Shown: positions 23,475 through 38,400 of the stretch, piece after piece
Layout: each line of letters starts with the position of its first letter
How positions within the stretch are numbered: the first letter of the stretch is position 1
Source of the DNA: Paracyclopina nana
Lineage: Eukaryota; Arthropoda; Copepoda; Cyclopoida; Cyclopettidae
NCBI GenBank assembly: GCA_019096065.1
Contig: JAGUCH010000007.1
Location: 3,246,501 to 3,310,500, forward strand
Reading direction: 5' to 3'
DNA length: 64,000 nucleotides
The notes under the pieces: generated by a model
Told to the model about the DNA's origin: nothing
The model's database searches: none
What the model saw: the letters and a program-made list of their open reading frames with translations, nothing else
Translations under genes and position numbers: made by a program

Positions 23475-26400
23475 TTAGTTGTCTTCCACTTTCTTTTGCC
23501 TTTCAAGCGTTTTCATGTTGTTGGATTTCCTGGGCTGTGCTTTCAATTGCTGTTGTTGACTTTGCTGCTGCCTCAGATGGAACTTGGCCAGAAAAGCCTC
23601 AAAGGCAGCAATTTCATCCAGAGCCTCTTGGCTGATTTCATACTTGTCATTGTCACAACAGCAGTTGGAGCATCCGGAGCAGCTTTGGGAGCTGTTGGAG
23701 CTGGTGTTGGAACTCTTCCTGGAGCTCGTGGTGGAGCTGGCTCCAGATCCCAGATCCACAAGCTTGGTTTTGGCTGGCTTGGGCAGAGTCCTGGAGCTGC
23801 CCACGTTCATGGGAGAGTCTTGAACATCACTGATGTTGAAGGTGCGACTCCGCTTCACGCTGGCAAAGCTGGACAAGGCTGCGATCTTGTAGTTGATCTT
23901 GGTTGCTGATTGGAAGCGCGTTGACAATTTTTGCGGCTTGCTGAGGCTAAAAGAATGAATAATTAAGCAACCAAAAAATATCTTGAAAAGCCACATTGAT
24001 TTTGTGAAACAGACATAAATATTCTGTCTAGTAGCTTGAAAATCAGTCATGTCAATAGTTCCAATTGATGATAAATGATGCCACTTTTTGAGAGAAAAGT
24101 AGGCATAAATGCCAAATCTGGTAGCTCATCAATAACCAATTAGGCAGTATTGAAGTAGTCAAAATGAATTTTAAAAAGCCACTTTTAAGCAATTATGTAA
24201 ACAAAAAAGCCGTGTCTGGTAACTTCAAAACCAGTTAAGGCTTGCATCTAATTTTGATTTGCATGTCAAAGTTACCTGTTTGTTGAGTAGATTGAGGAGG
24301 CGGATGAGCTTTGACTAGCTGACAAGTTGTAGAATCCATTTTGAACCCTCGCTTTTGCCCTGTGGATCCGGTCCTCCAGCATATGCGTATGCCTGCGATT
24401 TGCACAAGTCCCAGGATTGTTGAGTGAGGAATGCCTGAAGTGAGTAAGGCCACTGGCTCCGGTGACCACAATGTCCGGAGCTGAGTTTCGGTTCTCCAGA
24501 GGATGCCTTGGAGGGGGCAACTTGTTTTTTCTTGGACTTGTCATAAAAGGTGATGATTCGCCTCGTGTCATCGTTTGAGCCTCCTATGAAAGATCCAAAA
24601 ATTAGATATCCATAATGACGTTTGGCCAATCTGATTTTCTGGCTAGACCAAAAACAGCCAAGTCTCATTTATAATATAGAATCAGGTTTTTTAGCCTTAT
24701 TCCCAACAATGCTATTTGAGATTGACCTTCATGCTCCAAAATCCAAGTTTTTTTGCTTGGCAAGGGTTGAATCATGCAATGCTAAATTAATAGTAAAGGA
24801 GCCGCCTAATTGGTGTCCAGGCTTGAGGTTTTGGAGGCAAAAATGATAATCAATTTTTTATGCTTACCACCATGTCGTTCGGATCCAAGTTGGGTAGTGA
24901 ATGCCTTGTGGTTGTCATAGCGAAAGGAAATCTCGGTGGAGGAGCCAATAGACACGAATTATCCATCACGTAAGACCCACAATCCATTGTAGAGGAAAAG
25001 GACTCCTCTGCAATATTACATTCAAGCATTTGAGTTATGTAAGCACTAATAAATTTCATAAAGGCTGCCAACTTCAAGTGGATGACGCAAAAGGCTTGAG
25101 CTTCTCGTAGTTTTCAAGTGAAAAGAGAAACATGTGGCTTTCCTGACTCTCTGTAATTTGTAAAAGTTTTGAATACTGACGAAAAAAAAATGAATGAAAA
25201 AAGCCACTTTTGCTAAATGAAAAGTCGCGTCTGGTAACCACAGCAACAGTTATGAACGTAAACAAATCCATATTAGTTGGATTTGGCAGCTTAAAAATGA
25301 GCAAAAGTAAGGCAAACAAGCCAACTTTTGTGGCTTAGAAAAAGGCCTCACAAGTGAGAAAAGAGGCTAAATACAAATCAATGCTTTTTCTGGGGGAAAA
25401 AATCCCAGCCACAAATAGAACAAAAAAGATGAAGCTCATATTCATTGGCTTTCCAGCAAGTAAGTGCTAATTATAAAGTGTGCTTTGTGGTATCAAGTCT
25501 CACCTCCTCCAGATGGATGTCCACAAATTCCTCCGCCTCTCTCACAATCAGCTGATTTGGGCCTGTGAAACTTCTTTCGATTTCTAAAGTCAATTGCATT
25601 GCTCAGCATCCTGAATGGATTTCTTCTGGCTGATTTGGGAGAGGTACTTGATCCAGGACTGACTCTGTCACCATTATTCTCCTGGCTGGATTTCCTCTGC
25701 TCAAGCTTCTTGGACAGGTTGGGATCACTGCCAGACCTGGTCCTGGATTCATCAGAGAGCACCTCCAGAATGGGTGGGGAGATTTTCCTGTCAAAGCTAC
25801 CATTGGAAGCTGGTGGGCAATCCAGCTCCTCTGAATTGTTCCAATAACGGCCTTCAATCTCTTCTGAGTTTCCCAGAGAGTCAAAAAGGCCTGAAATCAA
25901 ATATGGAAAAAATTAACATTGGCCTTTTTTAATGCCTCAGGCATGTAGAGCCTACCTGGGGTGCCATACAAGTTAATTTTGCTTAAATCTAAAGTGCTAT
26001 AGGATTTTCTTTTGCCAAACAACACCATGATGTTTGCTGGTGCAAATCAAGAGTCTAACTGAAGATTGAGGAAGAATTTGATCTGTTTTGGTAAGGAGGT
26101 GCCAATTGAGGATGGTGATTCGAGTCCCTGGGGAATTCAGGGAATTAATGAGACGCTCAACACCTGGCTGCACCCAACTCCTGCTCTGACTGTGAGAAAT
26201 CGACTCCCAGGAAGTTGCAAATTAACTACAGCTGAGTAAAATTGATATGCAAAACAAATATTTGCACCTTTTGCAGCGCCAGCAAAAAATGGCCCATTTC
26301 AAATGCTTATCAGCACTTGTTGTGTGTGGGCAATGAGTAATTTCAATGAAGCTGTCTTGAGCATGACTCAATTTCGGGTTGAGCCTAATTTCCTTGTTTG

Positions 26401-29400
26401 CCTCAAAAGTCACCAAATAATGCTAAGATTTGCCAAGGTTGATAGAGAAAGAAGAAAATCAAGCTTAGCTATGACTAAGGTCATTTAAAAGTCAACATAG
26501 GAAATAAAAGGCCAAATGCTCAACTTATATGATGAAAACTTTGCAGCTTTGGCTAGAAGGGGCTCCTTTTTTTCAGCTCATTACTTACTGAGTTCTTGCA
26601 GAGTTGAAACATGCTGCATTCGCTTCAAGTTGAGTCTTCTCGACTTCTCAGCTCGTTCTTCGCCCAAAATGGCCAACTCTCGGTCCACAGCCGCCATCTT
26701 CAAATGAGAAAATAACGTTTTCAAATTTTCCAAAAAGTTAAAATTCACATGTACCTCTTCTTCAAGCTCCTTTACTTGCTGCAGCTTGCTGTCAAGGGAT
26801 CCAGTCCCCGATTTAAAGCTCTTCTTGATGCTATCAGCCTGCAAAAAAAAAAAAAAATTAAAAAATTATGGACGCCCAACGTGGGGCTCGAACCCACGAC
26901 CCTGAGATTAAGAGTCTCATGCTCTACCGACTGAGCTAGCCGGGCTGTTACATATTGCTTAAAAGATTTACTTTATTTATAATCATTTGAAAGATGAAGT
27001 TACTTTTTCAGAAGAACTTTCCCTTGCAGTTGATGTTCAAGCACTAAAAAAGAGGCTCATTAATATGAACTACACAAGAATATAAGTAGCTTCTTCTACT
27101 TCCCGCGCTCTCGGCTACCAAAAAAGCGCGCGCGCGCTCAAAGAGCAACAATTTTAAGTAATGAAAACTTGCTTTACGCAAAATGGCAGGAATAGCATAT
27201 CATGACCGCGCATCATAGCTTTTATGGCATTTTTTATCGTATTTCTTGTCAGCTCTCAATTCTAGTAAAATTAGCTCTCCGCAGATTTGCTTAGAACCGT
27301 GACAAAATATTAGTTAGACGGGAAAAACATGTGACCCTGCACATTTTTGAAAAACGGCCTTTTAACTCGAAGGTGCGCCAATCTTGCTAATGAAGCTCGC
27401 TCATCAAACTTGAGGCAAGATGGCACCCAGGACAATAAAGATAATTAGTCAAGTTTCTTCGCCACCGCGACCGAGTTTTCTCCACTTGATGCAAATGAGC
27501 GAGCTAAAATTGAGCCGAGGTGAGAAAGCGAAAATGTTGTCCGTTTTGGGCATTTTGGCTCGGAGCTCATTTTCAAAACTGATCATGTTTCGTCGTTGGC
27601 AATTTCCTTGAAGCCAGAACCCTGCTGGAAAAAAGGGTTGGCCAATAATGTCCATCATCGCGTAATGCTTCAATATTGAAACTAGTCACCCCATTTGTAT
27701 GCGGGATGGCGCTTTTTTGACCTTCGCATCGACTGAGAACCTTTTAAAACCGAGTTCGGCGACTCGCGCATTGACGCCAATTACTACGGGCGAAACCAGA
27801 GACCTATCTTACCACCAACTACTTTTAATGCGCCGTTCACGTGCTCTCATAATTTGAGAAAATCTATCTATCCGCGTCATCGAGAGCCAATAGCCTGGTT
27901 CAAGACATTTAGTTCAGTCAATTTTCCGCTACGCAAATCGATGGCGCGTCGGTAGGGGTGGAAAATGGCTGCTTGATATTTACAAAAATGCTCATTTATC
28001 GCAAATTTTTGGCTTTTTCATGCAAAATCTGCCTAATTTGATTAAATGAATAACGTGGTGCACAAACAACTGCAACCAGGTTGGATCAAGAATTTTAAGG
28101 CCATTATAGATGGAAAAAACATTTCCTCAAAAAGTGTCACCCTTTAAAAATCGAAAAAATATTATCAATATTAATGTTAATAAATGTTTCTAGCTGAATA
28201 TGCATCAAAGAGGCAAGCAGTGTAATGATGTACTAAATTGAGTTAAGAAATATTTTATGCTTGACTTAAAATTGATCATATTCTAATCCAAACTATGCCG
28301 CCTTGATCAGTTTTGACTGCTGAATTTCCGTCAAACAAATTGCATCTCCCCCTAGCGGATTAGTTTCCCACGTGTTTTGAACCAGGCTATAAAACTGGGT
28401 CCCTTCATGCCATTTAATAAGCAAAATTACAATGATAATTGCCGATTTCAAGTGGCAACGCAAAGTTTTGACGTTTTTTCTTTGGGTTTAAAAATGGCCG
28501 CTCAAAATCAAAAGGAAAATCGGGGCATCAGACGGTGGAAAACGATCGCGAACCCGAGCAATTTAGTTGTTTGTTGCTCGCTTCTCCTTCCACCGAAAAT
28601 TAATCGAAGTCGCTTTAACGCAACTGGGAAATTGCAATCGAAAATTGACTGAAGGAAAATCGCGGCATTTCCCATGAAAAATGCGTTCGCGGACGACACA
28701 TAGGGGTAATTAAGCCGATTGTTGGAATCGCGCCGCAAAAAACCACGTGGTTCCGCTTCATTTGTTGACGTTTCGAATTTTCCGCGAAATCGCAGCGCGT
28801 CACGGCGTCCGCTGCATGTTACGTCTTTCAGCCTCGGTTTCTCGACGAAATCCGACAATATCAAAGCCATCCATCTTTTACGTCGATCGGAAAGAGATCA
28901 GAGAGGTTACATCACGGTCAATAGAGGCAAATTTCGCGACGGTAAGACTTATGACAGCTGCTGCGTTCCACGATGTCACGGCTTCAAGGCTACTTCTCAA
29001 TTAATTGATTTTTTCCTCTTACAACAATAACGACTGCTTTAACGGCTAAAAATAACTAAGGCTTCTTGCTGAGTGCGCGAATTTCAGGGGAATAATTGGG
29101 TCTTTTACAATGCCGCCAGCATTTCTTCGAAGATATTTCTTATTTGAGTTCCATTTCATCTTACTTTTATAAAGGAGAAAGAGAGAACTTGAAAATGCAA
29201 AGTTCATCTACAAAGGAACAACTGCTTCCAGTTGTAGCTTCCTTAGTCAAATATTGAGTTTAATGCAATTGAATGTCCGCTGCTTGCCAATAACTTGAGA
29301 ATTTCTGCTTTATAGATGGCTGATGTAGGAATAAATAGTAACTTTCAGCTGGCTTCAAATAATTATGTTTCAAGAAGAAGAAGAAGAAGACTGATTAGGA

Positions 29401-32400
29401 TCTACTACTCAAAATATTTTTGGTCAACTTTAATCTATTTAGCTATCTCAGCGAGGAATGTTCTCAAAATGGAAGAAGAAGTGATGGATATTTCGCATAA
29501 TTCCCTCTCACAACTTTTAGGGTACAATCAGAAATCTGTAATGTCCAGGTTTTTTTGAGAGGAGTTTTTTGCCTTGAGCATCCAACTTTGAATTCATCTT
29601 GTCAGACTTTAAGATAATCTGTTGGGTAACAGATTTTTTTGCTTCATTGGCCAAATTATCTGATCATCCTCAGAAAAGAGGATTGCAAGCAGCAGTTACA
29701 GCAGAAACAACAACAAAAGCATCCAAAGTAAACAAAGGCTAAATTAGGATTAAGAGTCTCCTGCTGGCTAATTCATGTAAGTTGGAAGAAACTTTTGCAA
29801 AGCAGATAAAAAACATGGAATTACATCCATTAATCAAGATGTAAAGCACCTGACCTACCTGGAGTCTAAATTGCATTTTTAATTCTTCTTTTACAAGTTG
29901 AACACTAGCTGAGTGAAGATGCACAAAAAAGCCAAAAATGGCTTAAAAGAGCCACTTAAGGTTTTTGTCCTTACATAAGCTCATTTGGGCTAAATAATGC
30001 CTCCTAGTGATGGCAAAATAGTCAACATAAAAGCTTTTATACATTTTAGAAGGGAAAACATGTTGTATCCCCATGCGATTAATAGTTTACCATGTTGTAT
30101 AGCTGGTGCACATAACTTTTTTTTTGCTTCACCAGAAAAAGCATTACACCACCATCTTCAGCTGATGCTGCTGCATCATAAAAAGTTGGTCTGTTTACAA
30201 CAACCAAAGCTCAGGAAAATCAAGAACTTCACATCAATTATGGCTGATCAAGTTTCAATGCTTTCAAAAACACACCCACTTTACTGGTAGTATATAACAT
30301 GTGAACAACAACATCAACCACTTGACCTGGAAAAATCTTTGGTTTAACATACATGCTTTGCTCAGCTGGGGGTGAGTGGAAGTAAACAAATCAGGAATTC
30401 AGCTGCCAAGAAATTAATGAATAATGCTGACAGCATCACCACAGAATTTACTGCCACAAAATACTAGGCCAAACACTGCACTTAGGAAAAAACAAGGTAA
30501 AACTTTTGGAGATTTTGGAAGTGGTGTGACTTTTGCTTAAACCTGCCATTAGTTGTGACAGAGGAGCATTCAAACAGCAGAACCTGCAATTTGGCGAGAA
30601 AATCGGGAAAAAGTGTGACCATGTTTCCAAAATCATATGGTATTAAAGTAGAAATCAGTGATTTTGGTTTTTGGGGTTTTGTGGCTACCATAAGCTAAAA
30701 ATGGGGCGGTTCAGCCACAAAATGTCGTGGAATTGGCTGATGGAAAATAATGCCCTGGAACTCAAAACTAGTTGTGTTGAAAAGAAATCTTGCAACCTTA
30801 GCTCAAAAAAACGAGTTTTTCTTTCTTTTTCCCAAGAAATCAATTCTTCATCACAAAATCCATCACTTCCTGTCTACCTATTAAAAAATTGTGGCTATGA
30901 TCATTATAATTAATGGCAAGAGTGAAATTAAAGACTTGAATGGCCCTCAAGGGGTCATATTATTAATTATGATGCTATTCAAAAGTGTTTGGTGCTCCCA
31001 CCAAGCTCTGACCTCAATATTTGCAGCAAATAACCATGTTGACTGAATGAGGAAAATTTTTATGACCTGACACACAATGAATGCTGCCATGATGATGAAC
31101 TCTAGGTATAAAGCACACTGGGGCAATGCATTCCTTCCAAAACACTATTTTTAACTTTTGCTTTATTTTGGAACTTAATGCAGAGATAAAGGGGGAAATG
31201 TTAAGAAAAGCAGCCTGCCCTTAATTTTTGAAATCACTCCCTTAAGGCCTTCAGGACATTAAATCCACATGTAGTTTATACCCATTTGCTTTGTTTACTT
31301 TCCATTTATTTTCAGAGCCCCTGCAATTTCTCACACACACCACAACTGCACAGTGTGCAATTCACTTAAGTGATGTCATAATTGTGGGTTTCACCTTCTA
31401 AAACCATCTTTCTTTCTCCTGGGTGTGTGTTTATATGGCCATAAAGTCTCCTTTATTTAATAGTTTTTGAAATCATCAACCACCACCACCACCCAAAAAG
31501 AGCCAACAACACTCACTATCTATATGATGTAAATGAATCTGTCCTTGATGAAAATGTATTTTTATTGAGCTCACAAGGTCTTTTTTAAAGAATAATAATG
31601 CAACCACTCAAGAAAAAAGCAAATGACCATTTTTTTCCACTCAAAAAAAAAAAAAATCTCCAACAAAGATAATTTTTCATGCATCAGGAGATAATAATGA
31701 TGTCAAATGATATTCATTTTCAATATTTGGGAGCGACCTGAAATGCTGGCTTTTTTGTTTGTAGTAATTACCAAGAGCCTCAATTTGTTTTTTCCAATTG
31801 AGAAATAAGCAAGTGGTTGACCTCCCTATGTAATTAAATTGAAAAATGGGTTGGCAGAAATGTCTGTCAGGGTCATCAAGTCTAGACCTGACTTTTTCAT
31901 GTGGATGCACCAGCAAAAAGGCTTGATTTAAAGTATACCCTAAATTAACACAAGGGTGTGCAAATTTACACATATGGTCAACTTGACTAGTTGCTGCCTT
32001 AAAAAACTGGCTTCTGTTCACTCCTCCTCCTTTATTTGAAAAGATGCCAAATGAGAGATAAAAGCACCTCACATCTTTTTTTGGTGTGTGTGTGTGTGTG
32101 TGTTAGAATTCTTCTTCAAAGCATCTCATATTTTTTGATCCTCTAAAATGCTTCAAAATATCCCTGTGTGTGTGTATTTGAGATTTTCACATGCTCAAAA
32201 AACAAACTTTAAAACAAATGAGATAACAAGGAAAAATGCAGTCTACTATTTCCAAAGTGCAAACTTCCACCAAAACTCAATTGCAAGACTTTCTTGTGCT
32301 TTTTTCTCAGCCAAGTTCATTAATTAGAAAACTATTTGCTATTCAAACTTCAAAAGCTGGGAAATGAAAACCATATCTTATTTCTTGCTGCTGCTGCTTA

Positions 32401-35400
32401 CTGGGTAATCCTTGCTGCACTGTTATTGAGACTTCAAAACCGAGTGGTCATTTTTAGGGCAGATATTAAGGGAACAAAGAGAAGGGGAAAAAACTGGAAT
32501 TCTCGACATTTTTCAGCCTGTCAATTGAAATTTATGGCCTCTTTCTACCTGAAATGCTCCAAGTTGCTCCCCAAAAAGCCTCATTATTTTTTCCTAATGA
32601 AAAAATTGCCTGCCGTCAATGCAACTATAAAGTATAAAGTAATGCTATAAAAGTGAGGGCATTGAAAAGACTTTGAGGATAATCCAAGATTGCGCAAATG
32701 CACCGAATCAATGCCTGGTCATGCGTTTAACAGGATCATTTCAGGCAAAAATCAAGTCCATTCACTTTTAAAAGTTTTATTGCCACTTCCAGCTTGCTGT
32801 AAAATGTATCAAGGATCTGCTATATAGGATGCTACTAATAAAAAAAAGGGTCAAATGCTCTCAGGTGTAGGAGCCAAAGGCCTCAAAATTACCATTCCTT
32901 CCACTTTTTGTGACTAATGATGGATCGGTTGTGCAGCCTTAGCCACTGAGTCTCTTAGGCTCGAAATTTCACAATCATAATAATGATGATGATGAGGGTT
33001 AAAGTGGCCTGAAAATTGGTGAAAAGGTCAAGCTTAGCTCAAGGGAAGGCTAGAAAAACGTGTTTGCAGTAATTACAGGCCTGCATGGCCCATTGCTGCC
33101 TGACCCAATATTCTGCATACATACACTGAGCCTTGGGTTGTGAGAAAGATTGCCCAGCCATTTATTACTGTCCAGATGACAATAAATCCAAAGTGGATCT
33201 ATTTTCTACAACTGCCATGTAGCAGCAAAAAAATACCAATCTTGCTATTGCCCACTTGAGAATCTCAGGGCATTATTATTTGGCACTTTTTGCTAAGATT
33301 TCAGGGCTAAAAATTGCACCCAATCAAGCACCTCTTTTTTTGCAGACAAAACATGATTTAAATGATATTGACATGACAATTGCTTTTATTTTTGCTTATT
33401 TGGCACTTTTTGCAACTATTTGAGTGCTTTTAAAAAATAACTCCGAATCAAGCACCTGTTTTTGTGACAACTAAAATTGTTATCACTTGCTTTTGAGTGT
33501 GTCCAGATGAGTGATTCAAACAAGAGCTTTGATTGTTTTTAAATATGGCTTTTTTTGCTCACATTTGACTTTTTTAAAGGAGGCTCTCATACCATAACAT
33601 TTTTATTTGCTAGCAAACAAAACAAAATTACTGACAGCCAGTTCAAAATAGCTAAGATTTTTTTAAATGTAGGTTAAATTAGAGAAATTAAAGCATTTCC
33701 AGAAGAATTTGATCTGCTGTGAAGTAAATCACATTTAGCAGATGGCGCCACAGGCACCAAAATGCAATTATGTCCAAGCCACCCACTCAAGGATTGCGAC
33801 AAATATTTCCAATAGTGGAAAATATGGTAGCATATAAATGACTTGAACAGTGGCCAAAACACATGTTCAATTTGTCCTAATATAATGAAGGAACTTTTTG
33901 GCAGCTTATATGGCCTTTTTCTCTAAGTGCCAATTGACCTTTGCATAATTTTTCTTTCTGATCTCCACTTCTTTATGCTTGTGATTGGCATCAGATAAGA
34001 GCTGATTTCAAGGCTAGGTCAGCAGCTACATTGGCCTAATCAACGATATTGTTTTAGATAAGTGCATCATTTGCGAGTCCGAACACGAATTCTAAGGCGT
34101 ATGCATTTTTTTATTTCGCCATGACTTCCGCAATTTTAAAACTGGAGCAGCTGGCTTAGTTTCAATCAAATTCTTTTTTTCCCTCCCTGAGAGAAAATTA
34201 ATTGATCACAAATTGTGGCCAGACATTTTCCCATAAAAATTGAGACACCAGAGAGTGCAAAAAAATTGGCCCAAGGTGTAATATCTTATTTTCCAAAAAA
34301 AATGATAATAACAGTGTCTCCCTTTTTGACACTTTAGTTCACACTTATATCAAAAATTACAGTGGACTAAGCTCCAAATGTCTTCATTTTTCTGCCATGA
34401 TATTTTGAGTCCTAAAATTGCTCAGCTAGTGGGTTTTTTTTACAAAGCATTCATGATTTTTTTGAGGCAAGAGGAAAACATTTGTCACTTTTGATGTAGC
34501 CTTGACCAAAATTGTCATAATCAGGGCACGATTACTGAGCATAAAAATGAGTGCATGGCGCAATTTAAAGACCTCTTTCACAGAGCAATGAAGAGATAAG
34601 CACTAAAAGTCTTCAGATGAAGCAAGATATAAAAGAAGGAGAGAAAAACCATTATCAAAACACATCCAAAGCTTTGTGTTCTCCTTTGAGACCATCAAGT
34701 TAAAACATCTTCAAAGCAGATCTGTATTATTAGTTTAACTGTTTGCATGCTTGCTGCTCAGCAAGAGGGAAGAGAATCTAAGCCAATTATGTCAGTAATG
34801 CATGTTGCTGGCCACATGTGTATTATTTTCATTTTTGCTTCAGCATAGCAATTTTGTATTTGGCTTCAGAAGTTGAATTATAATAGTTACAATAAGTGCT
34901 TTAAGAGACAGTCTCAGTGCTGAGTATTCTAATTCTATAGTTGAGACAATCAATCTCAGCACTCTCATTACTTACATAATTAATCTCAGTACTGAGACAA
35001 ACAGCCTCAGTACTTATGTAAACAATCTCAGCACTGATATAAACAATCTCAGCACTGATATAAACAATACCATATATACCAACATTATCAGTACTGACGT
35101 AAAATCAATCTCAGAAATGATATAGACAATATCAGTACTGAGAATTTAACTCTTTGCCCAAAAATGCTCAGTTGTCACAAAAATTCTCACCTATATACTT
35201 AGTTTCACACAAAGTAAAAATAGAAAAATGCACCAGCTTTTGCCCTTACAACAAAAAGAATTGAAAAGTAACTGCTCTTTTAATCATATGTAGAAAACCT
35301 TTGAGTGAAGGATTGCTCTGCAGCTCATGCCAAGCTCATGCAAATGATGGATGGTGTATAAAAGGGAAAAAAATTAGCTGGAAGCTAAATCTCTGCTGTT

Positions 35401-38400
35401 GTTTCAGCCATATAGCAGAGTTGGTCACTACTACGCAAGCCTGTCTGTCATTGATTGGCAGCCCAGCCAAGTTTTGAAATGAGCTTGCAGCAAAAATCAC
35501 CACAAGCTGATGACAATTTGTGTGCTGTAACGGAATTGTTCTCTCTAAAATGGAGCAGCTGATTGAAACTCCAATTTACTAGATGGCCATAACAGAAGAA
35601 GAGGAGAAGCACAAGTGTGACAAAAACCATCAAAAAGTGACCACATTTAATTGAGGCTTAATTTGTTCTGCAGTGGGAATAATGGTTCTTAAAAAACCCG
35701 TTCTAATCCGACTTCAGAACAATAGTCACACTTTTTCTTCATGGGAAGTTCAAGTAGCACAATGGCCGAATCCATTTTGCTCCTGATGGATGGTGACACA
35801 GTGGCCACATACTCAAGAAAAAAACAGTAGCAAGGCATTCACTGCATAATTCCCAGGGGTAAAAAATGCCCATTTTCTGAGCTTGATTCTTGTCCTAGAT
35901 GAACAGCACATTAGTGATGGGCAAATCAATCGCCTTGAAATGTCCACATAAATAAATTCCAAGCATGACAGCAGTAGCAGAAGTCAAGGCTGCCTTGAAG
36001 CATTTTGAATTTTCGCGCGCTGTGCAAGATGTAAACAAAGTCACGTGGCTTTGTTGTTGCTGCTCATTACAGTTAAAATGCAAAAGAGGAAGAAGCATAG
36101 CATGTGAACAAAGCTTACAATGGGTGTTGTTTGCATAGTTTTTGAAAAATATTATGCTGAATTCTTGAGAAAAGTTGGAGCAAAGCAAATTCAGTGGAAA
36201 AAATGCAGTTCAAGTTTTGGTAGCAGTGGGCATGTTCTTCTAGGTCATTTGCTTCAATTCAGCCCACTTTTTTATTCTGCTCCAGTAGAAGCACTATATT
36301 GCGAGGTCAACATTGAAAGTAAATCTCTCATGTCTGGGCACATTTTTGGCATTTAGGAAATGAAACACCTACCATGTATACTTTCAAGTTAATAGCTTGA
36401 GCTGCTCTCATTTTGATGAATATGCACAAAAAGTCGAGAGAGAAAATTCATCATTTTGCCACCAGAGTTGCAGCAGCACTTAACTATGCATGACACAAGT
36501 TTTGTTATGGCAAAACCTGCTTCCTCAAAAATGCAGGTGGTCTTCAATAATCTTGATACTCATGACAGCTTAGCTTACCTGAAAGAGAAAAAGACGAGAG
36601 GAAATTATGGAATATGCCAAAAAGCTCCTCATTGCATTGACTACTTTTTGTGTGTAAGTGTGGAGGCGTTAGGTTTCTTTTCACTAGTTCCCTAAATCCT
36701 AGTGGGCGGTGGCAAGAAGAAGAAGTGGCGGTTTCTACACATTTTTGGTCTCATTTCCAAAATGAGGTCATGCATGCAATGAGCTGGAAGCTAGGGTCAT
36801 TCCAACTACGCAATATCATATTTCATCAAAATACTAATAGACGCAAAAATACAATTTTGGTGAAATGACGGCTGTCATTTTTATTAACATTATTGACAAT
36901 CACCTGCATTTTTGAAAAATCAAATTTTGCCATTCCAAAACTTGTTTCATGCATTGTCAAGTGCTGCTGCAACTCTGGTGGCAAAATGATGAATTTTCTC
37001 TTGAACCTCATTTCGCAGAAAATATTCGATGCTCCAAAATGGAGTAAATTCCACGGTTTTATACGAATATTGGATGGTTTATTACTGTTCAGGAAGCAGC
37101 AGAGCATAGAAAATGCAGCAGAAACCACTAAAAATCTGACAATTTGGCATTTTACGACGACACTTTCCGGTTAACAATAAAGCTAAAGAGGAGATAGCCA
37201 TTTCTTGAACGCTGCTGGTTAAATTACAGATGACAAGGGCCAACGAGGTGTGAATTTGCTAAAAGGTGCACCATAACAAATTGGACTGCACGAAGATCAC
37301 GAACTTTGACGACGAATATCAGCTGTAAAATTCCCACACCACCGTCATTGAATAAAATTGATTTTTTCATTCAACCCCCTTATAAAAACTGTTGTAAATA
37401 CATTTTGAGAAATCTAGCTAGATTGTGATGTGCCAGTAAATTATTGTCACGAAATATGCTCTAATGAATTTTTGCCAAAAGATCAGAGCATGAAATGACC
37501 ATATAAAACTTTCACTTGCATTTGCATGAAAATTCGAGTAGCAACATGGAAAACACAATTTTTGTGGCTCCAGGGAAAATCATGACTTCACTAGAAGTTA
37601 CATTATTATCACACCAGCTCACAGTGGGGTAAATGTGAGAGATAAATCTTCATTTCGGTGCTCTAAGGAAGTTGCTTTTGACGCAAGGAAGGAAGAATTG
37701 TGGAGGCAGAAATACAAATCTGGTGCATTTTTAAAAGCCACTAAATATTAATTGAAAAGGCACAACAAAGCAAATGTATGTAAAGTCAACAAAGAGCTTT
37801 GCAACGCAATTGTCATTACACCGATCAAAATTGGGTTTTTCTTGTGTCATGATGTAGAACCAATGCACAACACCACAGTGGGGAAATCTGGCTGGAAAAA
37901 TGATTATTTTTGGCTGAAAAGAGCCTTTTTGCCTCATCCAAGTTATACAACAACATGCTACAATGAATAAAAAGTATAATTGAATGGAGCCCATTCAATC
38001 ATGTATCTAAAATTAGTTTTGGTATGGAAAGAAAAAAAACCTACAGCCATAGTCTCTAATTGATCAAAATACACCTTCAGCTTTGTGGAAGAAGCAGTAA
38101 AAAAGTGACGGCCTCGATTTGTGGTCAAATTTGGTGAAAGTTGGGAAATGCACTTCAATTTTAGACATTTGAAACAATGCTAGTGTATTTTAGCACCTAA
38201 TTGGTGGATACGTCTGAACATGAGATGTGTGTGGAAAGTTTAATATGCTTGGAAAAAAAAACTCCAACCACAAATGTTACATATTCAACTTCCTATAATT
38301 AACTGCATAGGCATACTCAGATTTGAATAATTAAAGATTCGTGAAAAAGCGCCTTAAAATGGGTTCTCCGCTGTTGTTTTTAATTGGGTGCAGGGTTACC

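Noticed and set aside
28508-29030. Protein gene in the CpG-rich patch
   Set aside because: Frames are open on both strands but biased by CpG-rich DNA; no domain or paired splice sites, so only a possible promoter or first exon is reported.
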